Origin: a virus
Strand: one strand, 5' to 3'
Length of the DNA stretch: 60,236 bases
IMG/VR virus record: IMGVR_UViG_3300032224_001080
Coordinates: 1-60,236 of that record
Within the stretch, counting starts at the first letter, position 1, and each line of letters begins with the position of its first letter. The translations under genes were made by a program, and so were the position numbers. This document shows positions 30,887 to 38,968 of the stretch, one piece after another. The notes beneath the pieces are model-generated. The model was not told where the DNA came from. It saw nothing but the letters and a program-made list of their open reading frames with translations, and made no database searches.

Positions 30887-33784
30887 ATGAAAGAGGTTAT
30901 CTCTCAGGAAGTTATTGAAGGCTTCCTCAATGGTGGCGACGATGAAATGTATATCGTCGGAGTTGAATACGACTACCCAACCAACACAATCTACAAGATT
31001 ATTCAGGACCCAATTGAGGGTAAAATTATTAAAACTGATACATTTACTCCGTTTTTATGGGTAGGTGATTTAACAGGTTTGAATTTCTATAACAACTCAA
31101 AAGCCATGCAAAAGAAACGTATGGGTGAGTTTGGTATTTTAATTGAAAAATTAGATACACACGGCAACGAACGTTTAGAAAATGGTATGACTCATATCGT
31201 TAAAAGTATTAAATCTTATACTGATTTAGTTTCGTTCTTTAGAATGGGTGGATTAAATCCATGGGATGAAAAAGTTAGACATAATTTTACAATTTTAAAC
31301 CCTGTTGAACAATATCTTATACAAAAGAAAAAAAGATTATTTAAAGGTATTGAAGATTACGGTGGTGTGAATAGATTTGTATTTGATATTGAGACCACAG
31401 GTCTTGATCCTGAAACTTGTGTTATCATATTGATCGGGGTTAAAGATAATCGTGGTATGAATGAAACAATTCCTGCGTTTGGTGAAGACGGTGAAAAGAA
31501 ATGTATAGAAAGATTTTTTAAGTATATTAAAGATTTAAAACCTACCATTGTTGCAGGTTATAACTCAGCGTTTTTTGACTGGCCCTTTATATTAAAACGT
31601 GCAGAAATACTTGGTGTGGATGTTGATGGTTTAACACAAATCTTTACAACACAAGGAATGAAAGAGAAGGAAGGAATGTTAAAACTTGCAAATGAAATTG
31701 AACCATATAAACAACACGTTATTTGGGGATTTAATATTATTGATATTGCACATTCAGTAAGACGTGCTCAAGCAATTAACTCCGAAATTAAATCTTGGGG
31801 ATTGAAATACATTACAAAGTATTTGGAGAAAGAAAAAGAAAATCGTATATACGTTGATGGTGCAAAGATTTCAAAAATATATTTGGAGAACGAAAGTTAT
31901 TATGTAAATCCAAAGACAGGTGGTTATAAACAAATCGGAGAACCTGGTACAGAAAATCTAACACAGAAATATCCTGGCAAGTTTGAGATATGGACGGGAA
32001 GAAAAATTGTAGAACAATATCTTGATGATGACTTGTATGAGACTATGGTTGTGGATGATAGTTTCTCTCAATCAACATTTTTGTTATCAAAATTAGTTCC
32101 TACGACTTATGAAAGAATTGCAACAATGGGAACTGCAACACTATGGAAAATTATCATGTTAGCGTGGTCATACGAACACAACTTGGCAATACCAGCTAAA
32201 GATGAGAAACGCGCTTTCACAGGAGGTTTATCTCGTTTATTAAATGTAGGATATGCAAAGAACATTGTTAAGTTTGACTATTCATCACTCTATCCATCTA
32301 TTCAATTAGTATATGATGTGTTTCCTGATTGTGATGTTATGGGAGTTCAGAAATCTATGTTAAAATATTTCAGAAACATTCGTATTAAATATAAAAACTT
32401 ATCTGGTGAATTAAAGAATAGTGATCCGGCGATGTCGGAGGTTTACGATCGTAAACAATTACCTATTAAAATATTCATCAACGCATACTTTGGTAGTTTA
32501 TCCGCACCACACGTATTCCCTTGGGGAGAAATGAATTCAGGTGAAACTATTACCTGTATTGGTCGTCAGTGTTTACGTATGATGATTATGTTCTACATGA
32601 AGAAGGGTTATAAACCTCTTGTAATGGATACGGATGGTGTGAACTTTGAAACACCTGAGAGTGCAAAAGATGCTGTGTATGTTGGTAAAGGATTAAATGA
32701 ATTAGTAACCGAAGGAAAAGAATATACGGGTATTGAAGCACACACCGCAGAGTTCAATGATATTTTTATGAGAGGTGAGATGGGGTTAGATATTGACTAT
32801 GTTGCACCGGCTTGTATTAATGTTTCTCGTAAGAACTATATTATTAAAATAATAAAGAAAGGAAAAGAGAAAATTAAATTAACGGGTAATACAATTAAAT
32901 CTAAAAAATTACAAACATATATTGTTGAGTTCTTAGATGAAGGATTAAAGTATTTGTTAAATGGTGATGGACATTCGTTTGTGGAATTATATTATGATTA
33001 TGTAACGAAGATCTTTGATAAAGAAATTCCATTATCAAAAATAGCAAACAAAGCTCGTGTTAAACAAAGTATTAATGAATATAAAAAGTATGTTATGAAA
33101 ACTACTAAGGCTGGGTCATTAATGTCTCGTCAAGCACATATGGAATTAATTATGAATAGTGATTATCCCGCAGGTTTAGGTGATACAATTTATTATGTAA
33201 ATAATGGTACAAAGAAATCATCAGGTGACGTACAGAAAATTACTAAACCAACAAAGAAACAACAAGAAGAATTCACAACAAAGAATGGTTACCCAATGCC
33301 AAATGATTTTATTGAAGTGAATTGTTATATGATTGATGAAAAAGAAATATTAAATAATCCTGATTTAAAAGGTGATTATAATGTTCCTCGTTATCTTAAT
33401 AATTTTAATAAACGTGTTGAACCTTTATTAGTTGTTTTCAATCCATCAATTAGAGAAGATATATTAATTGAAGATCCAAAAGATAGACAATACTTTACAA
33501 AAGTACAATGTGATCTTGTAAATGGTTTTCCATTAAAAGAAGAAGGTCAAGATAAGTTAGATGAGGTTATGACTTTGTCTGATAGTGAAGTAATATTTTG
33601 GAATAGAGTTGGACGTGATCCTTACTTCATGTATATTGAAAATAGTTTAGAACTTGCTGATCAATATTGGGTGGAACATAATAGAAAAGTTGTTACACTT
33701 CAAGCTGAAAGTACTAAATCAAATGAAGAAGAAATAATTGAAACCAATGGTCACGATTACGCATTTCACGCAATAGAAAGTTAG
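30887..33784 (+). CDS. gp43: DNA polymerase, family B, T4 gp43-like
   Basis: The 965-residue protein has the 3'-5' exonuclease motif FDIETTG (Asp167, Glu169), NSAFFDWPF as exonuclease motif II, polymerase motif A FDYSSLYPSIQ (Asp464), motif B QLPIKIFINAYFGSL, and motif C MDTDGVNF (Asp581/Asp583; DTDG instead of DTDS). It replicates phage DNA with the gp32-like SSB found downstream. The length is near T4 gp43 (898). The stop overlaps that of the convergent neck gene by 4 nt. A 90-nt leader with a small hairpin precedes it, and no late octamer is seen, so expression is probably early or middle. Confidence 0.95.
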   Translation: MKEVISQEVIEGFLNGGDDEMYIVGVEYDYPTNTIYKIIQDPIEGKIIKTDTFTPFLWVGDLTGLNFYNNSKAMQKKRMGEFGILIEKLDTHGNERLENGMTHIVKSIKSYTDLVSFFRMGGLNPWDEKVRHNFTILNPVEQYLIQKKKRLFKGIEDYGGVNRFVFDIETTGLDPETCVIILIGVKDNRGMNETIPAFGEDGEKKCIERFFKYIKDLKPTIVAGYNSAFFDWPFILKRAEILGVDVDGLTQIFTTQGMKEKEGMLKLANEIEPYKQHVIWGFNIIDIAHSVRRAQAINSEIKSWGLKYITKYLEKEKENRIYVDGAKISKIYLENESYYVNPKTGGYKQIGEPGTENLTQKYPGKFEIWTGRKIVEQYLDDDLYETMVVDDSFSQSTFLLSKLVPTTYERIATMGTATLWKIIMLAWSYEHNLAIPAKDEKRAFTGGLSRLLNVGYAKNIVKFDYSSLYPSIQLVYDVFPDCDVMGVQKSMLKYFRNIRIKYKNLSGELKNSDPAMSEVYDRKQLPIKIFINAYFGSLSAPHVFPWGEMNSGETITCIGRQCLRMMIMFYMKKGYKPLVMDTDGVNFETPESAKDAVYVGKGLNELVTEGKEYTGIEAHTAEFNDIFMRGEMGLDIDYVAPACINVSRKNYIIKIIKKGKEKIKLTGNTIKSKKLQTYIVEFLDEGLKYLLNGDGHSFVELYYDYVTKIFDKEIPLSKIANKARVKQSINEYKKYVMKTTKAGSLMSRQAHMELIMNSDYPAGLGDTIYYVNNGTKKSSGDVQKITKPTKKQQEEFTTKNGYPMPNDFIEVNCYMIDEKEILNNPDLKGDYNVPRYLNNFNKRVEPLLVVFNPSIREDILIEDPKDRQYFTKVQCDLVNGFPLKEEGQDKLDEVMTLSDSEVIFWNRVGRDPYFMYIENSLELADQYWVEHNRKVVTLQAESTKSNEEEIIETNGHDYAFHAIES

Positions 33785-34896
33785 ATTACAATAATAGATG
33801 AAGGCATTGCTCTAAACTTAAGAGCCTTATTAAGATTCTCCGCTTCGTTACCTTTCCTCTCAAGGATTTTATCGGGGCGGAGTCTTTCTAATCTAGCCAT
33901 AAGTTCTTCAACCAATTTAGATTTTTCGTCTTTACCTTCCGTAATTAATGATGAGTAATCTAATTTAACCTGACTATCAGGAACTTGTAAATCACCTGAA
34001 AATTTACCCCAAATACGACCTAAACCTTCCTTAGCATAAGCAATCAAATATTTTCTAACCCAGTTTTGGGCTGGTTTGTTTAGGTTGTCCCAAGTTAATT
34101 GTTCAGTATCAACATCAGATGGTAATTTAATTACGTCTTTATTATTTTTAAGACAACTGTCTCTATCCATAGTATCATAATACCAATACCAAACATTGTA
34201 GTTTTTTTGTGCAATAGAACCAAAATCAAATTTACCACCTGGTACATTATATAAATGAATTAATTTCTTTCCTTCAGGACCTGCAGTAATTCTATAAGTT
34301 AAGTCACCACCAATCAATCTATTTTTCATAGATCTATCTTGCATCCTTAATAATAAATCAAATGCTGGCATCATAAAGTAAGATCCAGAATTACCCATTT
34401 GAGCAAATCCACCTGCACCACCAAATCCCATACCACCAAGACCACCAAAACCCGCCATAAACGGATCAACAAATGCATCATTTAATTCCGCACGTGTAAA
34501 CCATAATAATTCATTAATTTCACGACCAGCAGGTATTTCATAAACCTGTGTCCCACCTGAAATGGGGAAAAAATCCTTTTTTAATTCCCAATCACCTCCA
34601 GCTTGTAAACCTACAATCTTAGAGTATGAATGAGTATATTGAGTTTCGTAATCTAAACTTCTTGTTGTAAATGCTCTCGATAATGATTGTGTGTCAATAT
34701 CTAATCCCGCAAGAGCAGACCATTGAGATTCTATCAACCAATCACTAACGTATTGTTCGTATTCGGATAAAGCTAACTCCATGAAGGTATCCATTTGCTC
34801 TTCAGTAAGTTCAATACCACGAACTGGCATACCTAAAAGGTGAAATACCTGAGTATATAATTTATCCTTTTCCGCTTGTGAAATAATTTGAGACAT
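33781..34896 (-). CDS. gp13: Neck protein, gp13-like
   Basis: The 371-residue protein is tentatively a gp13-like neck protein. It begins with a helical region (SQAEKDKLYTQVFHLLGMP; TEEQMDTFMELALSEYEQYVSDWL). QVYEIPAGREINELLWFTRAEL follows near 125-146, then a Gly/Met/Phe-rich loop (about 160-185), and YRITAGPEGKKLIHLYNVPGG. The NVWYWYYDTMD and IAYAKEGLGRIWGKF blocks are typical of T4-like phage proteins annotated as neck or head-completion proteins. gp14-like, gp15-like and sheath genes lie nearby on the other strand. A late octamer precedes it by 15 nt. Confidence 0.55.
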   Translation of the reverse strand: MSQIISQAEKDKLYTQVFHLLGMPVRGIELTEEQMDTFMELALSEYEQYVSDWLIESQWSALAGLDIDTQSLSRAFTTRSLDYETQYTHSYSKIVGLQAGGDWELKKDFFPISGGTQVYEIPAGREINELLWFTRAELNDAFVDPFMAGFGGLGGMGFGGAGGFAQMGNSGSYFMMPAFDLLLRMQDRSMKNRLIGGDLTYRITAGPEGKKLIHLYNVPGGKFDFGSIAQKNYNVWYWYYDTMDRDSCLKNNKDVIKLPSDVDTEQLTWDNLNKPAQNWVRKYLIAYAKEGLGRIWGKFSGDLQVPDSQVKLDYSSLITEGKDEKSKLVEELMARLERLRPDKILERKGNEAENLNKALKFRAMPSSIIVI

Positions 34897-34898
34897 AA

Positions 34899-34930
34899 TT
34901 TGATTTATTATTATAAATATCTTATATTTC
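34899..34930 (+). promoter_or_regulatory. Host-type promoter TTTG-N20-TATATTTC
   Basis: -33 TTTG, a 20-nt spacer and -7 TATATTTC end 4 nt before the ATG at 34935, the same layout as at 5449-5480. It overlaps the divergent late octamer at 34912-34919. Confidence 0.6.
34912..34919 (-). promoter_or_regulatory. Late promoter octamer TATTTATA
   Basis: The octamer on the minus strand lies 15 nt before the ATG at 34896. Confidence 0.5.
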
Positions 34931-34934
34931 TATT

Positions 34935-35138
34935 ATGAGCGAGAAACTAAACGAATTATTCAGTATCTGTGGGATTAACGATTTTGTGTTCCATTTACAA
35001 AAAGAGGGAGAAACTAACTTTATAGACTATACTTTAGACCCTAAAACCATTGTGGTTAATATTCCCGATATTGAAGATAAGGAGTTAGATCAGTTATTAA
35101 CTGATAAAATTAAAGAATTAAAAGAGACTTTTAAGTAG
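34935..35138 (+). CDS. Hypothetical small protein under a host-type promoter
   Basis: The 67-residue acidic protein has helix-strand-helix character (LNELFSICGINDFVFHLQ; DPKTIVVNIPDIED; KELDQLLTDKIKELKETFK). No family is recognised. It is a single gene facing the helicase gene, whose 3' end overlaps it by 21 nt. The promoter predicts early, leaderless expression. Confidence 0.65.
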   Translation: MSEKLNELFSICGINDFVFHLQKEGETNFIDYTLDPKTIVVNIPDIEDKELDQLLTDKIKELKETFK

Positions 35139-36869
35139 GTCTTTACTAAACGATTCGGAATATTCCCCGTCACCCATTACTTGGTCAATGACGTTCTTTT
35201 TCTTTTGTAATATATTATATATAATCTTTTCAACTGTATTCTCAAACACGGGATAATAAACTAACACACTATTTTTTTGACCGTAACGATACGCTCTATC
35301 TTCCGCTTGACTATGATGAGCTGGCACAAATGATAAATCATTCATAACCACAACTTCACCGGCAGTTAAAGTAATACCAACACCACCTGCAATGATATTA
35401 GAAATAAAAATTTTTATTTTATCTTCATTTTGAAATCTATCAACACTTTCTTGTTTCTTTTCTTTAGACATACTACCATTTAGTATTACAGAGTTCTTTT
35501 TGTATTTCTCATGTAACATATCTAATGACATTGTAAAGTTTGTGAATACAATTACTTTCTTTCCTTGGTCTAAACATTTATCTATAATTTCACAAGTATA
35601 TGGAATTTTTTCATAAGCAATTAATTGTCTAATTTTCATTAAACGATTTAATGTTACACTTAATGTTTCTTTATCTTTATTGTCATTACTAATTCTTGTA
35701 AACTCTTCTAATTCCTCATCATACATTTTACTACTTAATTCTACAAAGACAGGTGTAACAATTTTTTCGGGTAAATCTAAAATATCGGTTTTCATTCTAC
35801 GAAGAACATATGACTTAGTACGTTCACGTAATTCATCTAAGTTACTTGCTCCACTTGTGTTCCACACTTTTCTATTTCCAACTGTAAATTGATAACCTTT
35901 ACAATAACGACGAACATAAGATTGCCAATTTAATGTCAAAGGTGAATCAACAATCTTTAATAAGTTGAAATAATTTATTGGTCTTGATGTCATTGGTGTT
36001 CCTGTTAATAACCAAACTCGTGGTATGGTTTCCAATACATCATTTAATAAACGAGTTCTATTTGCCGTGGAGTTTGAAACATAATGTGCCTCATCTACAA
36101 TTGCTAAATCAAACTTTTCATTTACCAATAATTTATAGTCATCACTATCTTCACTTTTTTCTGTGGTGTGGTAATTCTTTAATATATCATAATTGATAAT
36201 ATAATAATCAAAAGTAGAACCCCATTTACGACCCTCAACTATTAGTACTTTTCTATCGGTGTAATTTTTAATCTCTCTATCCCAATTTATTTTAAGAGAT
36301 GCGGGACAAACAATTAAAACTTTCTTCGCACCACTTTCCATTGATGCAATGACCGCGGCCGTAGTTTTTCCTAGCCCCATATCGTCAGCTAATATAAACT
36401 TATTGTTTGCTAATAATTTCTCAATGGCGACCTTCTGATGTTCCATAGGAGGACGATTATCGTACGGACTATAATCAATCACACGATTTAACTTTTTTTC
36501 TTCTTGAACGATTGCGGACTTAGGTAACCACATCGCGTGGTTTTGTTGACTATCAATTACTTTACCCCAAATATGAAATGCTTTATCAGATTCACATAAC
36601 AATTTTTCACACCATACTTTTTCGGGTGGTAATGGTAATAACATTTCTTCCATTAATTTCTCACCAAATGTGGAAACGATATTGATGTGTTTACGAGCAA
36701 CTTTAGGGGAGGTGTCTTTATATTTGATGACGTATTCCGACTGTGGACGAGTTAATTTAAAGTTTTTAACTTCCACAAATTTACGTTTGTATTCTAATAA
36801 AACATTATTAGATCCGTCATATTCATTTAATATTTCCCTTGCTTCAACCTCAGGTATTTTCTTTTCCAT
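35118..36869 (-). CDS. SNF2-family DNA helicase/ATPase
   Basis: In this 583-residue protein, helicase motif I is ADDMGLGKTTAA (161-172), followed by VLIVCPASL (motif Ia) and IVDEAHY (motif II, DEAH). LLTGTPM (motif III), KVIVFTNF (motif IV), NIIAGGVGITLTAGE (motif V) and QAEDRAYRYGQK (motif VI) complete the SWI2/SNF2 set. The about 130 N-terminal residues resemble the lead domain of SMARCAL1/UvsW-type remodellers. T4 UvsW unwinds branched DNA during recombination and late replication; a similar role is likely. The stop overlaps the convergent 67-residue gene. Confidence 0.9.
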   Translation of the reverse strand: MEKKIPEVEAREILNEYDGSNNVLLEYKRKFVEVKNFKLTRPQSEYVIKYKDTSPKVARKHINIVSTFGEKLMEEMLLPLPPEKVWCEKLLCESDKAFHIWGKVIDSQQNHAMWLPKSAIVQEEKKLNRVIDYSPYDNRPPMEHQKVAIEKLLANNKFILADDMGLGKTTAAVIASMESGAKKVLIVCPASLKINWDREIKNYTDRKVLIVEGRKWGSTFDYYIINYDILKNYHTTEKSEDSDDYKLLVNEKFDLAIVDEAHYVSNSTANRTRLLNDVLETIPRVWLLTGTPMTSRPINYFNLLKIVDSPLTLNWQSYVRRYCKGYQFTVGNRKVWNTSGASNLDELRERTKSYVLRRMKTDILDLPEKIVTPVFVELSSKMYDEELEEFTRISNDNKDKETLSVTLNRLMKIRQLIAYEKIPYTCEIIDKCLDQGKKVIVFTNFTMSLDMLHEKYKKNSVILNGSMSKEKKQESVDRFQNEDKIKIFISNIIAGGVGITLTAGEVVVMNDLSFVPAHHSQAEDRAYRYGQKNSVLVYYPVFENTVEKIIYNILQKKKNVIDQVMGDGEYSESFSKDLLKSLF

Positions 36870-36910
36870 CTATTATATATAATATAACTAAATAGAATGG
36901 AAGATTAAAC

Positions 36911-36918
36911 TATTTATT
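36911..36918 (+). promoter_or_regulatory. Late promoter octamer TATTTATT
   Basis: The octamer lies 5 nt before the ATG at 36924. Confidence 0.55.
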
Positions 36919-36923
36919 AGGAT

Positions 36924-37436
36924 ATGAACAATAAACTACCAATTACTCGTTTAGGTAAATTCTTCTCCCAAGATGACTTTGATATCAATATTCAGATGGG
37001 TCAGGAGTATCTACACGGGGATTTGAATATGAAATTGGTCTTATATCGTGTTGATAGACAAAAGACCGATAATGACGACGTATACGCCGAGGCGGGAATG
37101 GATGAAATTAAGTTTTTTCCTCCCGTTGAGTTTAATGCATTAGTTAAAATTGAGGAACCAAAAAATTCAACTTATACTAAAGGATTATTGAGATATAATG
37201 AGCCAGGTAATATGACATTATCTGTTTACATCACACATCTCAATGAATTGGGAGTTGATATTAGATACGGTGATTATATTGGTTATGCGGATTCGGAAGA
37301 AAGATTAAGATATTATACCGTTACAAATGACGGTAGAATTACATCGGATAATAAACATAAAATGTTTGGGTACAAACCACATTATAGAAGTATAGTTTGT
37401 GCTCCAACACAAGAAGGAGAATTTAGAGGAGTTTAA
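36924..37436 (+). CDS. gp14: Neck protein, gp14-like
   Basis: The 170-residue beta-rich protein reads RLGKFFSQDDFDINIQMGQEYL, MDEIKFFPPVEFNALVKIEEP, and ELGVDIRYGDYIGYADSEERLRYYTVTNDGRI. The pattern of a strand block followed by R-x-G-D-x-I-x-Y and a read-out of x-x-Y-x-V is like the C-terminal part of T4-like gp14 neck proteins. It is shorter than T4 gp14 (256). It lies directly before the gp15-like gene, in T4 order, separated by 1 nt. The call rests on order as much as on sequence. Confidence 0.55.
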   Translation: MNNKLPITRLGKFFSQDDFDINIQMGQEYLHGDLNMKLVLYRVDRQKTDNDDVYAEAGMDEIKFFPPVEFNALVKIEEPKNSTYTKGLLRYNEPGNMTLSVYITHLNELGVDIRYGDYIGYADSEERLRYYTVTNDGRITSDNKHKMFGYKPHYRSIVCAPTQEGEFRGV

Positions 37437-37437
37437 T

Positions 37438-38697
37438 ATGGGAATACCTAAAAGAAAAAACATGATCAATGTTTACGGAGATAAGGAAACTTATCAAGGT
37501 GAAAGTATAGGAAAAAGAAGACAAGAGTTATTAGATAGAATAACCAAGTCAGATTCATTTCTTCCTGATTCTATATTACATGATGATTTAGATAAGGGTA
37601 TGTTGGATTATATTAAAGAAACTTTTAAAGTAGTTTCCGACGGGGTTCAGATTCCAGTAATAGAAAAAATATTAACAATCCAAAGATGGGGTGAATTTAG
37701 TGCTAATTGGGAGTTTTCAGATGGTGACGGTAACGTAAAATTACCTTTTATTGCTATCATTAGAAAACCAGACGTACAATTCGGTACAAATCCATCAATA
37801 CAAAGAACGATACCTGATAGACATCAATTCCATTACGCAACAGTTCCAACTTGGGACGGTAATCAAGTAGGTGCTGATATCTACAAAATACCACAACCAA
37901 TCCCATGTGATATATCATATGAAATTATAATTGTATGTAATAAGTTTAGGGACTTAAATAAGTTTAATAAAATTGTTTTACAACATTTCTCATCAAGACA
38001 AACATATACAACAGTTAAAGGTCATTACATTCCAATTATTTTAGATACTATTGAAGATAATACACCAATGGAAACAATGGACGGTCGTAGATTTTATATG
38101 CAAAACTATAAATGTACTATGTTAGGGTTTCTAATTGATAGTGATGAGTTTGAGGTTAAACCCTCGATTACAAGATCATTTATTGTAAATGAATCTTTAG
38201 GTGGAGCAACTTTTAAAAGAACTTATATTAGTAAAACAATAGATCTGGTTATATCCACAATTGTGGCAGGTGAAAATCAAACAACATTTACAGTTGGGGA
38301 AAGTATTAATGTTTTATTTAATGTGGCGATAAATGGTATTGTACAAGAAAAAGATGTTCATTACCGACATTTAGGTGGAACATCTAATATTATTTTTGAT
38401 TTGGTTGGTACACCATTATTAGGTGATGTTATAACAGTAAGTTATTATAAGGGTAAGGGAGATATAATGTACGATCAATTTGGTCATGTGTTACAAGTTG
38501 GTCGTGAAAGTTTTACATTTAATGGTAATGATCTATTCTTCACCTTAAGTCAAAAAATAAATTCAGTTATCAGTATTACAACTAATGGGTTAGTTGAATA
38601 TAATGAAGAAGGTTATATATTAACGGATGTTGATGAAGTTACCCTTACAAGTGCACCTGTTAACGGATCTAAAATTGACTTCGTTTATTTATATTAA
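37438..38697 (+). CDS. gp15: Tail completion / sheath stabiliser, gp15-like
   Basis: The product has 419 residues from the ATG at 37438, 1 nt after the upstream stop. A longer frame from 37399 would overlap the gp14-like gene by 38 nt, so the short start is chosen. The first half (RTIPDRHQFHYATVPTWDG; ISYEIIIVCNKFRDLNKFNK; FSSRQTYTTVKGHYIPI) resembles the T4 gp15 tail terminator fold. The second half adds two beta modules (FNVAINGIVQEKDVHYRHLG; FFTLSQKINSVISITTNG) not found in T4 gp15 (272 residues). It lies before the sheath gene as expected. Confidence 0.6.
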   Translation: MGIPKRKNMINVYGDKETYQGESIGKRRQELLDRITKSDSFLPDSILHDDLDKGMLDYIKETFKVVSDGVQIPVIEKILTIQRWGEFSANWEFSDGDGNVKLPFIAIIRKPDVQFGTNPSIQRTIPDRHQFHYATVPTWDGNQVGADIYKIPQPIPCDISYEIIIVCNKFRDLNKFNKIVLQHFSSRQTYTTVKGHYIPIILDTIEDNTPMETMDGRRFYMQNYKCTMLGFLIDSDEFEVKPSITRSFIVNESLGGATFKRTYISKTIDLVISTIVAGENQTTFTVGESINVLFNVAINGIVQEKDVHYRHLGGTSNIIFDLVGTPLLGDVITVSYYKGKGDIMYDQFGHVLQVGRESFTFNGNDLFFTLSQKINSVISITTNGLVEYNEEGYILTDVDEVTLTSAPVNGSKIDFVYLY

Positions 38698-38852
38698 TCG
38701 TCCCCATAGATATCTTTCTTTTTAGGTTTACAGTATTCTTCCACAAATTTTTCAAGGACTTTATAAATCTTAAGTCCATTTTTATCACAGTGATTCTTTA
38801 ACATTTCGTGGTGTTTTTCACTTATTTTGACATTTTTTTGTTTGTTTTCCAT
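38694..38852 (-). CDS. Small ribbon-helix-helix DNA-binding protein
   Basis: The 52-residue protein lies in the gap between gp15- and sheath-like genes, on the opposite strand. The sequence KNVKISEKHHEML, KNHCDKNGLKIY and KVLEKFVEEYC follows the ribbon-helix-helix pattern of one strand, helix A, a turn with G, then helix B (Arc/CopG/MetJ type). The C-terminal tail is KPKKKDIYGDD. An ATG start has an A-rich context. Such proteins usually bind operator DNA as dimers. An inverted repeat (AAAGATA / TATCTTT) lies just upstream and could be its own operator. Its stop overlaps the gp15-like stop. Confidence 0.65.
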   Translation of the reverse strand: MENKQKNVKISEKHHEMLKNHCDKNGLKIYKVLEKFVEEYCKPKKKDIYGDD

Positions 38853-38865
38853 ATAAAAGATAATT

Positions 38866-38885
38866 AAAGATAAATAACTATCTTT
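38866..38885. promoter_or_regulatory. Inverted repeat between ribbon-helix-helix and sheath genes
   Basis: AAAGATA and TATCTTT are separated by 6 nt. It overlaps a variant late octamer for the minus-strand gene (TATTTATC, 38869-38876). Possible operator. Confidence 0.35.
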
Positions 38886-38922
38886 TTAAGAAAAGTTGGG
38901 AAATCTTTGATAAAAACAAAGA

Positions 38923-38930
38923 TATTTATT
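38923..38930 (+). promoter_or_regulatory. Late promoter octamer TATTTATT
   Basis: The octamer lies 38 nt before the sheath ATG, allowing a short 5' leader. Confidence 0.5.
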
Positions 38931-38968
38931 AGATAAGTAATAAAATTAATTTAACCAAACAAAAATCA

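Noticed and set aside
37399-37437. Upstream start of the gp15-like gene
   Set aside because: It would overlap the gp14-like gene by 38 nt, while an ATG lies 1 nt after that gene's stop in the same frame, the usual spacing here.
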